From Ignavibacteria bacterium (GTDB lineage: Bacteria; Bacteroidota; Ignavibacteria; Tepidaquicellales; Tepidaquicellaceae): DNA of 64,000 bases. Positions 27,694 to 38,123 of the stretch are shown piece after piece. The stretch is taken from NCBI GenBank assembly GCA_016710985.1, contig JADJTX010000015.1:1-64000 (forward strand), given 5' to 3'. A program made the translations under genes and the position numbers. Within the stretch, counting starts at the first letter, position 1. Each line of letters opens with the position of its first letter. Below the pieces are notes generated by a model. It saw only the letters and a program-made list of their open reading frames with translations. It was not told the origin of the DNA and made no database searches.

Positions 27694-28960
27694 ATGCCCG
27701 ATCAGGTAAAACTTAAATCTTTCATACAGGTAAATCAGGATTCGGATTTTCCCATTCAAAATCTGCCTTACGGTATTTTTAAAGACAAACATAATTTAAG
27801 CCGAAGAGTTGGCACAGCAATTGGAGATTTCATTCTGGACTTATCCGTAATTGAAGATAAAGGTCTGTTCAAAAACTTATCCGGGAAAAGATATTTTCCC
27901 AATCATCTCTTAATAAATTCATGTCACTTGGCAAAAATGCCTGGCATGAAGTCAGAATTGAAATACAAAATTTACTGAGTGCGGAAAACCCGGCATTAAG
28001 AGATAACGAAGCATTAAAAAATGAATGTTTGATTTTACAAAAGATGCTGAGATGTTAATGCCTGTTGAGATAGGAGATTATACTGACTTTTATTCTTCCA
28101 GAGAGCACGCTACAAATGTCGGCATAATGTTCCGCGGAAAAGAAAATGCGCTGATGCCAAACTGGCTGCACCTTCCCGTTGCATATCACGGAAGGGCAAG
28201 CTCAGTTGTAATAAGCGGGACAGATATAATTCGTCCTAAAGGTCAGACAAAAGCTGATGATGCGGAAATGCCTTCGTTCGGTCCGAGCAGGCTTCTTGAC
28301 TTCGAACTTGAGATGGGATTTTTTATAGGGACAGGAAATAAACTAGGAGAACCTGTTCCTGTGGATAAAGCTGACCAAAATATTTTCGGAATGGTTCTTG
28401 TTAATGACTGGAGCGCGAGAGATATTCAAAAGTGGGAATACGTTCCGCTCGGACCTTTCCTTTCAAAGAATTTTGCAACTTCAATATCACCATGGGTTGT
28501 TACGCTTGAAGCATTAGAACCGTTTAAAACAAAACGAACTGAGCAAATACCAAAGCCTCTTCCCTATTTACAAAGCAAAGGTAACTGGCTATATGACATT
28601 AATCTCGAAGTGAAATTAAAAACCGCTGAATCAGAAGATTCATTTATCATTTCAAAATCTAACTTTAAAAACTTATACTGGGATATCTGTCAGCAGCTTG
28701 CCCATCATACAATCACGGGATGCAACATGAGAACCGGTGATCTGCTTGCCTCCGGAACAATCAGCGGACAGTCAAAAGATTCTTACGGAAGCTTACTTGA
28801 ACTGACCTGGCGCGGGACAGAGCCTATCAGGCTTTCAAATAATGAAGAAAGAAAATTTTTACAGGACGGTGATACTTTAATCATAAACGGCTGGTGCAGC
28901 GGTGACGGATACAGGATAGGGTTTGGAGAGGTATCCGGTAAAATTTTACCTGCAAAATAA
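27694..28960 (+). CDS. fahA: Fumarylacetoacetase, two frameshifts
   Basis: Three frames together give a full fumarylacetoacetase. The N-terminal FAH domain (IQNLPYGIFKDKHN...VGTAIGDFILDLSVI) ends near 27895, the middle (QSSLNKFMSLGKNAWHEVR) is in a second frame, and the catalytic domain from about 28030 in a third. Family motifs there are EIGDYTDFYSSREHA, FRGKENALMPNW, VAYHGRASSVV, GTDIIRPKGQ and FELEMGFFIGTG. The enzyme cleaves fumarylacetoacetate to fumarate and acetoacetate, the last step of tyrosine degradation, feeding the TCA cycle. The breaks are near AAAA at 27890 and TTT at 28029; one extra base at each restores the expected sequence, as for sequencing error. Confidence 0.92.
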
Positions 28961-28981
28961 CTCAAAATAAAAAAAATCAAG

Positions 28982-29848
28982 ATGAGAACAGAGCTTAAAA
29001 TTTTTGTTTTAATTTTATTTTCTTCTATAATTATTTCATGCGAAAATGAATCTGAAGTCAGCAATATAATAACCAATCCTCCTACGGTCATTGATTCTGC
29101 TTTTAAGTATCCTTACAAATTAAACTCATTCTGGTATTATACCACAAGAAATTTTATCACTAATTTAAGACCTGATTCAATTGGCGTGTATTTTTCGGCA
29201 GACACATTGACCGGATACGGAGCAGCCAATTATGTTAAGGATACAATCATTAATCTCGATACCTTAAGACTTTTGAGAAACGCTCACAGTGAGACAGGTC
29301 ATAGCCATACTACTCTGGAATTATTCAGGCAAACAGACTCCGGGTTAATACGGATTGCTTATTATTCAGACGGATTAAATTTCGGACCATTCAGACACGT
29401 AAACAATCTGCGATTCAGTTTCGGGGGAAAGACATACAATTCTTTGAATGAACTTAAGGGAAATACTAATTATGATTTTATTTCAAGTGACACTAATACT
29501 CTTTATTTCGATAACCCTCCCGTTACTTTATTAAAATATCCTGTCTCCCAAAATACAGAGTGGAATTTCATCAATTACGGGACTACACGCATTACAAAAA
29601 AATACACTGCATTTGAAAACGTGACTGTTCCTGCCGGAACATTTTACTGCATAAAGATAAAGCGTGATGTTTATTATAACTCCGGCACTCCGGATCCCAA
29701 TTATTTTTATTATGACTATTTTTCCAAAGACGGAATGATAAAAAGAGATTTTACGCTTAAAGATATTTTAGTCAGCAATAATTTCGGACAGATTATAGGA
29801 TACATTGATGTAAAGGAAGAAGCATTTTTAAATATTTATATACCTTAA
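28982..29848 (+). CDS. Hypothetical lipoprotein
   Basis: The N-terminus MRTELKIFVLILFSS then IIISC gives a signal peptide with a lipobox; Cys20 would carry the lipid. The mature 269-residue protein is beta-rich and hydrophilic. FKYPYKLNSFWYY near the start and NTEWNFINYGTTR, TVPAGTFYCIKIKRD later resemble a widespread group of Bacteroidota lipoproteins in which a measured FENVTVPAGTF phrase recurs. Function unknown. It lies 21 bp after fumarylacetoacetase and 6 bp before selD, so it is probably cotranscribed. Confidence 0.8.
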   Translation: MRTELKIFVLILFSSIIISCENESEVSNIITNPPTVIDSAFKYPYKLNSFWYYTTRNFITNLRPDSIGVYFSADTLTGYGAANYVKDTIINLDTLRLLRNAHSETGHSHTTLELFRQTDSGLIRIAYYSDGLNFGPFRHVNNLRFSFGGKTYNSLNELKGNTNYDFISSDTNTLYFDNPPVTLLKYPVSQNTEWNFINYGTTRITKKYTAFENVTVPAGTFYCIKIKRDVYYNSGTPDPNYFYYDYFSKDGMIKRDFTLKDILVSNNFGQIIGYIDVKEEAFLNIYIP

Positions 29849-29854
29849 AAAACT

Positions 29855-30916
29855 ATGAGCGACACTCAGGTAAGACTGACACAAATGGTTACATCCGCAG
29901 GCTGCGCAGCGAAGATATTTCCTCACATTCTTTCTGAAGCATTAAAAGGAATTGAATGGGCTACAAATGCAAATGTAATTGTTGGTTTTGAAGGAAAGGA
30001 TGATGCAGGGGTTTACAAAATAAATGATGAGCTTGCATTAATTCATACAACAGATTTTTTTACACCGGTAGTTGATGATCCATATCTGTTCGGACAAATT
30101 GCAGCTGCAAATGCTCTGAGCGATGTCTATGCAATGGGCGGCACTCCCATCAACGCATTGAACATACTGGCATTTCCTCAAAAGGAAGATTTGTCAATCC
30201 TGAAGGAAATTCTCAAGGGCGGTGCGGATAAGGTCAAAGAATCCGGAGCTGTCATTATCGGCGGACATTCCATTGACATAACTAATATAGTCTACGGACT
30301 TGCTGTAACAGGAACTATCAAACCGGAAAATATTAAAGGAAACAATACTGCCAAGCCCGGAGATAAATTGATTCTTACAAAAGCTTTGGGAACAGGCATA
30401 TTGAACAACGTTATCAAATTTTCCGCACTTGATGATAAATACTATGATCAGCTGATATCTTCCATGATAAGACTAAATAAAAATGCTTCAGAATGCATGG
30501 TACTTTTTAATGCTAATGCCTGTACGGATGTAACAGGTTTCGGATTAGCCGGACATTCAATGCAGATGGCGCAGGCAAGCGGAACAGTCATTAGATTTTA
30601 TGTAAATGAATTACCTGTTCTCCCGGGTGCTGAATGGGCGATCGGCGAGAACTATTTAACAAGAGGTGATAAATCAAACCGCGAATACACTAAAGACTTT
30701 GTTGTATCTTCCGGTAATATCAATAAAACAAAAGAGCATTTGCTTTATGATCCTCAGACTTCAGGGGGACTTTTGATTTCCGTACCTGAAGAAAATGCAA
30801 ACCTTCTGCTGCTTGAGCTTCATAAGCGCGGCGATATTTTTGCAAACATAGTTGGTGATGTATCTGATGCTTCAGATGAATACAAACCCGGTACGATTGT
30901 TTTTGATTACAATTAA
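29855..30916 (+). CDS. selD: Selenide, water dikinase (selenophosphate synthetase)
   Basis: A 353-residue SelD: the catalytic Cys17 and Lys20 lie in TSAGCAAKIFP, followed by the ATP-binding features DDAGVYKI, ALIHTTDFFTPVVDDP and NALSDVYAMGGTP. The enzyme makes selenophosphate from selenide and ATP. Here Cys stands at the position that is selenocysteine in some SelD proteins. The next gene is mnmH, which uses selenophosphate, so the local selenium pathway is tRNA 2-selenouridine; no selA, selB or selC is seen. Confidence 0.96.
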   Translation: MSDTQVRLTQMVTSAGCAAKIFPHILSEALKGIEWATNANVIVGFEGKDDAGVYKINDELALIHTTDFFTPVVDDPYLFGQIAAANALSDVYAMGGTPINALNILAFPQKEDLSILKEILKGGADKVKESGAVIIGGHSIDITNIVYGLAVTGTIKPENIKGNNTAKPGDKLILTKALGTGILNNVIKFSALDDKYYDQLISSMIRLNKNASECMVLFNANACTDVTGFGLAGHSMQMAQASGTVIRFYVNELPVLPGAEWAIGENYLTRGDKSNREYTKDFVVSSGNINKTKEHLLYDPQTSGGLLISVPEENANLLLLELHKRGDIFANIVGDVSDASDEYKPGTIVFDYN

Positions 30917-30996
30917 AAATTTTTTCAGCAATGATCAGGGAATAAACTCAGAGTTACTAAAATAATTTACCTCTGTGTCTAAGTGTTAATAAATCA

Positions 30997-32241
30997 ATGA
31001 TTAAAGACAAAAGTCCCAAGGAGCTGTTCGAATTTATACGTAGCAAAGACACCGGGAACATTCCATCTTTGAAATCAATTCTAAACGCTTATGAAATAAG
31101 TAAATTTTCAACCGATGATTTTTTACAGAAATTAAAATCCGGCCGCGAAAACACATTATTAATTGATGCACGCTCTGAAAAAGAATTCGAAGAAACATCA
31201 CTCCCCTTTTCAGTAAATTTTCCTGTTTTGAGTAATGATGAAAGACACAACACAGGACTAATTTATAAAAAGTATTCACAAACATCCGCACTCTGGCTTG
31301 CAATGCAATATGCGAATCCAAAATCAGATTCACTAAAAGTTTTTCTTGACAGCAATAGTGCTTCTCAAAAATCTATATATGTGTATTGCTGGAGAGGAGG
31401 AGGGAGAAGCGGATATCTTTCAAAAATGATCTGTGATCTGGGATATAAGCCATCGGTTTTAACCGGCGGATATAAGTCTTACAGAAGGAAAGTCAATGAA
31501 CTGTTTTCTGAAGAAATATTTCCGCATGAATTACTCGAGCTCTCAGGATTAACAGGCAGCGGAAAGACTGAATTATTACGAAATTTAAAAAATGACTTAC
31601 CTGTGATAGATCTTGAAGACGCCGCAAGACATTACTCAAGCCTGCTCGGACAAATTCCTTATGATATAAATAATGTCAGACCGGTACAAAATCAGACCGC
31701 ATTTGAAAATAACTTGTTCTCTCAGATATTTTTTAATTTACCCGTTAACTCACACTCTACACACTCTACGCACTCTATGCACTCTACACACTCTATGTAC
31801 TCGACACACTCAACTTACCTTATCGAAAGCGAAAGTAAAAAAGTCGGCAATTTTGAAATCCCAAAATACCTCTATGAAAAATTACAGCTCGCTCCGTCAG
31901 TTAAGATCACTTCTTCCATAGACAGCCGTGTAAAAAGAATTGTAAAGGAATATTTCGGAAATGATTTAAGGGGAATTGAGCCGATGAAAATATTAATGAC
32001 CGGCAAAGCAAATTTTTTCAGACAGCAGCTCAGCAATACCATCTTTGATGAACTTATGGAATTGCTTGATTCGGGAAGAGCAGAAGAGTTTACTGAAATA
32101 ATGATCAAAGAATACTATGATAAGAAGTACAAAGATAAAGGAAAGGAACCTTTAGCGGATATTTCTTCTGATGATATTAATTCCGCAGTAAATGAATTGA
32201 AAGAAATTTACAAAAGAATATCTTCTGAAAATAACTTCTAA
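30997..32241 (+). CDS. mnmH: tRNA 2-selenouridine synthase with in-frame repeat insertion
   Basis: A rhodanese domain (about 40-165) with catalytic Cys131 in YCWRGGGRSG is followed by a P-loop domain with GLTGSGKT (184-191) and IESESKKVG near 276. MnmH (SelU) swaps sulfur for selenium at the wobble 2-thiouridine of tRNAs for Lys, Glu and Gln using selenophosphate. Residues about 251-274 (SHSTHSTHSMHS and on) come from a 9-bp DNA array at 31747-31818 and sit between the two conserved segments of the P-loop domain. The array keeps the frame. About 40 extra residues precede the rhodanese domain. Confidence 0.95.
   Translation: MIKDKSPKELFEFIRSKDTGNIPSLKSILNAYEISKFSTDDFLQKLKSGRENTLLIDARSEKEFEETSLPFSVNFPVLSNDERHNTGLIYKKYSQTSALWLAMQYANPKSDSLKVFLDSNSASQKSIYVYCWRGGGRSGYLSKMICDLGYKPSVLTGGYKSYRRKVNELFSEEIFPHELLELSGLTGSGKTELLRNLKNDLPVIDLEDAARHYSSLLGQIPYDINNVRPVQNQTAFENNLFSQIFFNLPVNSHSTHSTHSMHSTHSMYSTHSTYLIESESKKVGNFEIPKYLYEKLQLAPSVKITSSIDSRVKRIVKEYFGNDLRGIEPMKILMTGKANFFRQQLSNTIFDELMELLDSGRAEEFTEIMIKEYYDKKYKDKGKEPLADISSDDINSAVNELKEIYKRISSENNF
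31747..31818 (+). repeat. 9-bp array (CACTCTACG/CACTCTATG) inside mnmH
   Basis: About eight 9-bp units (CACTCTACA, CACTCTACG, CACTCTATG and variants) encode HST/HSM/YST triplets. The period divides by three, so length changes keep the frame. Confidence 0.93.
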
Positions 32242-32278
32242 TTAAGTATTTTCAACTTAACGAACTTAACGAACTAGT

Positions 32279-35200
32279 CTAGAACACAGGCTTGATCTCA
32301 TCCGAAAACGCAAGTCTCAAAACTTCATTATGCTCTTCATTAAATTTGCTCAATGAGCCGGCAGCCGGGCTGGCACTTGCTTCAGGACTTACACAATAAA
32401 GCTTCTGATTTTCTGAAAGATCATTCTTCAGCAGTATGGCAAGAAAATTCCAGGCGCCCATATTTCGCGGTTCTTCCTGTACCCACACAACATCTTTTGC
32501 ATTCTTATATGTGCTTAACACTTTTTTCATCATGTCGGTCATGTACGGATAGTATTGTTCGAGTCTCACTATTGCTGTATCTGAAATTTCATATCCGTGC
32601 CTGTATTTCATTAAATCATAATAAACCTTGCCGCTTGTGACAATGACTCTTTTAACAGATTTCTTGTCTGCAGACATATCATCAATGATCTCATCGAATT
32701 GCCCTTTTGTAAATTCCTCTTTCTTTGATTTTGCTTCAGGCAGTCTGAGCAGACTTTTCGGTGTCAGTATGACAAGAGGTCTTTTCTTCTTCTGCTTGGT
32801 TTGTCTTCTGAGTAAATGAAAATATTGTTCTGAGTTGGTCGGATTACAAACTATCAGATTATCATCTGCGCACAAAGTCAGAAATCTTTCGAGCCGGGCG
32901 CTTGAGTGCTCGGGACCTTGTCCTTCCTGAGCGTGAGGAAGCAGCATTACAAGATTATTCGGAAGTCCCCATTTTGTGTAAGAGCTTACAATAAAATTGT
33001 CTATGATTACCTGTGCTGCATTTACAAAATCTCCGAACTGCGCTTCCCAGATCACAAGTGTAATGGGATCCGCAGTTGAATAGCCGAATTCAAATCCAAG
33101 CACTGCAGCTTCGGAGAGCAGACTGTCAAGCGGTTCTATTAATACTTTATCAGGTGAAACATTATTCAGGGGAATTATCTCATCTCCTGTTTCAGAATCA
33201 GTAAGTACTATATGTCTCCGTGCAAATGTTCCTCGTGAACTGTCCTCACCGCTTAAACGAATCGGAATTTCTTCCTGCATAAGACTTCCAAACGCCAGCG
33301 CTTCTCCAAATGCCCAGTCAACTTCAACATCTTTATTTAAAAAGTCTCTTCGTGACTCAATGAACTTTCTTAATTTCGGATGCAGACTGAACGTCAAAGG
33401 AAGTGATGTTATCGATTCAACAACTTCATTTAATTTTTCAATTGAAACATTAGTGTCAATCCTTGCCTCCGCAGCTTCTATTTGTTCCGGCGTTACTGCA
33501 AGAGGAATGTCTGACTTAAACTTCTGAACTTTCTCATGGCTCGAATTCATCTTATCAAAGATCTTCTTCTCCATCGCCTCTACCTCTTCAGGAGTTATGA
33601 CTTTTTCCTCAAGCAATTTCTTCTGATAAATTTCTTTTACTGACGGATGGCTCCGAATTGTTTTATACATGAGCGGCTGAGTAAATGCCGGTTCATCCGC
33701 TTCATTATGACCAAGACGCCTGTATCCGAAAACATCAATCACAACATCTTTATTAAATTTCATTCTGTATTCAAAAGCCATCTTTGTGACAAGTAAAGTT
33801 GCTTCAGGGTCATCACCGTTCACATGAAAAATCGGAGCCTGTATCATCTTTGCAACATCAGAAGCATAAACAGAGGAACGCGCATCAATCGGCGTAGTCG
33901 TAAATCCGATCTGATTATTTATAATGATATGAACAGTACCGCCCGTCCTGTAACCGTGTAGCTGAGAGAGATTTAATGTTTCTGCAACTATTCCCTCCCC
34001 TGCCACAGCCGCATCGCCGTGTAATAACACAGGAATTGTTTTATCCCGTGAAGTATCATTCGTTCTCATTTGCTTTGCCCTGACTATCCCTTCAACCACA
34101 GGATTAACAAATTCAAGATGCGAAGGATTTGATGCTACTGACACTTTAATATCTTTTCCGTCAAATGTTTTGTATTCACCGGCTGCTCCGAGATGGTACT
34201 TTACATCACCTGAACCCTGAGCTGATGAAGGATCAATGTGCCCTTCAAATTCCGAAAAAATAGCTGCCATTGATTTTCCGATAATGTTAGCGAGCACATT
34301 CAGTCTTCCCCTGTGAGCCATTCCCAGAACCATTTCCTTTACACCATCTTCAGCACCGCATTGTAAAAGATAATCCAGTGTTGGTATGATTGTTTCAGAA
34401 CCTTCCAGAGAAAATCTCTTATGACCTATATATTTTTTATCGATGAATTTTTCAAAATTTTCGGCTTCGGATAATTTAAATAAAATATGTTTCTTTTCAT
34501 CATTTGAAAATTGCGCTGTATTTCTGTTCGTTTCCATTTTTTTCTGAAGCCATTCTTTCTGAACGGGGTCCTGAATATGCTTGAACTCAACTCCTATCTT
34601 ATCACAATAGGTCTGATATAAAATGTCCAGAATTTTTCTTAATGTGGCAGTGCGTAAACCCGCAAGCCCGTCAGTTATGAATTCTCTGTCATAGTCCCAC
34701 ACGGTAAAGCCGTAATTCGAAGGATCAAGCTCAGGATGATACTGAACTTTCAGATACAAAGGATCAAGATGCGCAAGCAAATGTCCGCGGACTCTGAACA
34801 TATTTATCAGCTGAATTGCCTTTGCCTGCTTCTCAATCTCTTCAATGTTCTCTATTCTTTCTGAATTGTCCTTAGCTTCAATGACTTTATCCGCTGTCCA
34901 TTTCACCGGAGCCATTGGTATTTCAAGATCTTTAAAAATTTCCTCGTAAAAATTTTCATCACCATGCAAAAGCTCACTTATCTTTTTCAGAAATAAACCT
35001 GACTCTGCACCCTGAATTATTCTGTGATCATATGTACTCGTAATGTTCATTATCTTGCTCAATCCGATCTTTGTTATTACTTCATTTGTAACTGCCTGAT
35101 ACTCGGCGGGATAGTCAATTGCCCCGGTCGCAATAATAGTCCCCTGTCCTATCATTAGTCTTGGTGTTGATGCAACTGTACCAAGTGTCCCGGGATTGGT

Positions 35201-35723
35201 CAGTGAAATAGTTGTCCCCTGGAAATCGGAAACTTCTATCTTATTATTTCTTGACCTTCGGATGATATCATCATATGCATAGAAATATTGTTTGAAGTTG
35301 AGAAGATTTGCTTTCTTAATATTCGGAACAATAAGTGACCGGCTGCCGTCTTTCTTCTGAAGATCTACTGCAAGTCCGAGATTTATATTTTGCTTCTTTA
35401 CAAGATTTGGTTCGCCGTTAATAATGGTATATGAATTATTCATCACTGGTACATAGTTAATTCCCTTTACTATCGCCCATCCGATGATATGTGTATATGA
35501 AATTTTACCTGCGTTTTTCTTTTTAAGATAATCGTTAATGATTCTCCTGTTCTCTTCAAGAACTTTTACTGGAATGGTTCTGAACGTAGTAGCACTTCCA
35601 GTTATCGCTCACCGAACCGGGATCTTTCTTGTAATCTCCGAGCAATTCCAGGACATACCATGTATTCACACCAAACTCAGAGATCTTCTCCTGCTGTTCG
35701 TGCGTTAAATCTTCTAATTTCAT
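32279..35723 (-). CDS. kgd: 2-oxoglutarate dehydrogenase E1 fused to E2-type acyltransferase domain, N-terminus disrupted
   Basis: The N-terminus (from ATG 35723) reads EQQEKISEFGVNTWYVLELL as in Kgd/SucA of actinobacteria. An E2 catalytic domain follows (SATTFRTIPVKVLEENRRII to STYDHRIIQGAESG), then the thiamine-diphosphate E1: MAHRGRLNVLANI, GDAAVAGEGIVAETLNLSQL and NNQIGFTT. The protein oxidatively decarboxylates 2-oxoglutarate in the TCA cycle and can transfer the succinyl group. The first 55 or so codons and the E2 domain are in different frames, and the linker normally found between them is missing: DPGSVSDNW runs almost straight into the TGSATTF segment near 35590-35620. So a small deletion or misassembly is likely. 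The E1 part is intact and about 1055 residues remain open from ATG 35446. Confidence 0.92.
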
Positions 35724-35795
35724 TTGTAATTTATTTTTTATAATTTAACCAAAATTAAAAACAAGTTCACCGTCTAATCTAAACCACATAAACCT

Positions 35796-36521
35796 ATGAA
35801 AAAAATTCTTATGCTACTTTGCTTCATTACCTCAATCAGCAATGCTAATTCACAGGATGAAAAAATATATCTCACAGCGGGATACAATTTTAATTTCCCA
35901 AACGCCTCATCGGTAAATTTTATTATAGACCGGTATAATGAAACTCGAAGTTATCTTACAACAAAAATGGATAACATTAACTCCATGTCAGGTTTTGATT
36001 TTTCTGTTGGCGGAATTTTCAGCACAGGACTTTTACTTGAAGGAGGCGTAACTTTTTAGAAACTCCGGGTGAGAAATATCGGAAGGCACTGTATCTGGCT
36101 CTGAGGTTAGAAGGGATTTTAAGGTATATAATTTTCTTGCCAATCTTGGAATCGGATATTTGTTCAAACATAATTCCCGGTTGATTACGGATTCGGTATG
36201 TTTATGGATATTGGGTCAGTTACTTATGATACAAGAGTTTATGATCAAAGTGAAACTCCTCCGGATTACACAGATATAACCCCCGTAAGTTCTGGTCTGG
36301 CTCTGGGATTCACCCCAACTGCTTTTTTAAATTTAAATTTCAATGAAAACATCGGGATTACAGTAAGACCTTATTACTTTGCACAGATTTTTTCTGAAGA
36401 CCTGACAGATATTAACGCTGCCTTGAATCCGAACACATGGCAGAATGATGAACCGGATGAGTATGACAGTGAGACTTTCAGCGGATTCGGTGTGGACCTT
36501 AAAGCTGTTGTTAGTTTTTAG
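35796..36521 (+). pseudogene. Broken outer-membrane beta-barrel-like gene (first of two paralogues)
   Basis: Pieces in different frames match the intact neighbour at 36705. The first open piece has a signal peptide and KIYLTAGYNFNFPNASSVNFII; the second (from about 36190) has GLALGFTPTAFLNLNFNENIGITVRPYYFAQIFSEDL in part. Between them a third frame reads FKVYNFLANLGIGYLFKH and holds a TGA near 36071. At least three lesions are needed (near 36055, 36071, 36180), so decay is more believable here than a single error. The product would be a small secreted or outer-membrane beta-barrel. Confidence 0.75.
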
Positions 36522-36704
36522 AAATTTCTTTATCAATTAATTGCCACTTAAACCGGTATAAAAAAGCTTCATACTTTATTGAGAAAAAATCCATTAATTC
36601 TTAATTCTTAATTCCAAAATTAACCAAAATTACCACTCATTTTATTTAGATTTATTTTTAACATTACTTTAATGATATTGCAATCAAAAAATTTAAGCTA
36701 ATTA

Positions 36705-37433
36705 ATGAAAAGATTAATATTTCTGTTCTTACTTTTTTATTCGGTTGCATTTTCACAGCCTGCCCGGGAAAAATATTATTTTGCCGGCGGATTCAATTTT
36801 AGTTTTCAGAATTCAGATGAACTCAACACAATTATCAATAATTACAATTCAAACCCGGCTGTCACCGAAAAGATGGGTTCTTTCGGATTTTTTTTCGGAC
36901 CAAGTTTAATAGTAGGAGCGAATTATGAAAGGGAGAAAAATTATTTCAACTTTGAATTTGGCTTCGGTATACTGTTTTCAGGAACAAAATCTGCTCAGGT
37001 TTCTCAGGTTGCTAATACACGTTTAACTCAGGATGTGAACCTGAAACTCCAGCTGGTTAATTTAGAAGGCCAGTATTTTATTAAGGCAAGCAGAATGTTT
37101 CACGTCGGAGCGGGATTTGCTTTAAACATCGGCGCAATGAAAATTTTCGAAAGAAGCTATAACCGGTTTACCAGTACTCCTTCTTACACAACCATTGATG
37201 ATGGCAGATTTTTTTCTTATGTCGGTGTAACCCCAAATCTCTCGTTCAATTATGTTCCCAGTAAATATTTTGCCATATCAGTCAGACCAAATTATTTTAT
37301 TCTGTTGAAAAATCAGGATTTAGCAGGTTTGAACAGCGCTCTTAATCCGGGTACTGTAGTGAATGGTGCGGGAGACTCATTTTTCAGCGGTCCCGGAGTA
37401 GCAGTGAATTTACAATTCAAAGTCGGCGATTGA
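36705..37433 (+). CDS. Outer-membrane beta-barrel-like protein, intact paralogue
   Basis: A signal peptide (1-17, ending AFSQ) and alternating amphipathic strands rich in Phe/Tyr and Gly: KYYFAGGFNFSFQ, NYFNFEFGFGILFSG, MFHVGAGFALNIGAM, YFAISVRPNYFILL, GVAVNLQFKVGD. The last strand ends near the C-terminus as in OMP beta-barrel families. The paralogue just upstream shares TAGYNFNF/AGGFNFSF and the RPNYF/RPYYF strand, so this is a tandem duplication. Function unknown. Confidence 0.82.
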   Translation: MKRLIFLFLLFYSVAFSQPAREKYYFAGGFNFSFQNSDELNTIINNYNSNPAVTEKMGSFGFFFGPSLIVGANYEREKNYFNFEFGFGILFSGTKSAQVSQVANTRLTQDVNLKLQLVNLEGQYFIKASRMFHVGAGFALNIGAMKIFERSYNRFTSTPSYTTIDDGRFFSYVGVTPNLSFNYVPSKYFAISVRPNYFILLKNQDLAGLNSALNPGTVVNGAGDSFFSGPGVAVNLQFKVGD

Positions 37434-37522
37434 CCACCGGCAGTCTGAATCCTTCTTGTTGAAAGAAAATTTTAATGTATGTACTTTTAGAAATATAAAT
37501 GCAGGCTATGGCATTTTTCGGG

Positions 37523-38005
37523 TCATACCGGTTTGAACTGTTCAAACGCCTGAAAACAATTATTACAATAATGTATGGCGCGGCATTGTGTCGGTCCGAA
37601 CGGAGTCTGAAGCTTTGTATTTTTACTGTGACATAAAGGACATTCAATGTTGGTAAGCATTTCTATTGAAACGAAACCATTGTGAACAGGCGGTAAGGCA
37701 AACAAAGAATCTTTAAGTAGTTCTCTCCCCTTTTCTGTTATCATGTTCGAATTCCACTGCACGTCATAGTTTACATCTACATTTACTCCTGATACCGGCA
37801 TCAAAGAAATTCTTTTTTCAATATCACTCCTCATTACATTCACAGCAGGACAGCCTGCAAATGTTGGTGTCATCGATATATTCACAAAATCTTTTTCACT
37901 GACTTTCACACCGGTTATGATACCCATGTCGACCACCGATATTTTAGGTATCTCCGGATCTTTCACGTCATACAATGCATCCCATATTTCTTTCTCACTG
38001 ATCAT
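37523..38005 (-). CDS. paaD: Phenylacetyl-CoA epoxidase subunit PaaD
   Basis: A 160-residue protein: an N-terminal DUF59/MIP18 domain (EIWDALYDVKDPEIPKISVVDMGI, TPTFAGCPAVNVM) and a C-terminal zinc-ribbon-like part with CPLC and CNNC pairs. PaaD is thought to help assemble the PaaABCE epoxidase, by Fe-S handling. Read in the operon order A-B-C-D on the minus strand, it follows paaC after a heptamer array of 80 bp. paaE, the reductase, is not in the window. Confidence 0.95.
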   Translation of the reverse strand: MISEKEIWDALYDVKDPEIPKISVVDMGIITGVKVSEKDFVNISMTPTFAGCPAVNVMRSDIEKRISLMPVSGVNVDVNYDVQWNSNMITEKGRELLKDSLFALPPVHNGFVSIEMLTNIECPLCHSKNTKLQTPFGPTQCRAIHYCNNCFQAFEQFKPV

Positions 38006-38040
38006 ATACTTATTAAACTTAGTATTCCCTTCCTTAATCC

Positions 38041-38122
38041 TTAAATTCTTAATTCTAATTCTTAATTCTTAATTCTTAATTCTTAATTCTTAATTCTTAA
38101 TTCTTAATTCTTAATTCTTAAT
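38041..38122. repeat. Heptamer array (TTAATTC) between paaC stop and paaD start
   Basis: About 11-12 copies of TTAATTC with only two irregular units. On the coding strand it begins one base after the TGA of paaC as GATTAAG then GAATTAA units. It sits within an operon, so it is transcribed and may affect paaD translation. Confidence 0.95.
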
Positions 38123-38123
38123 C

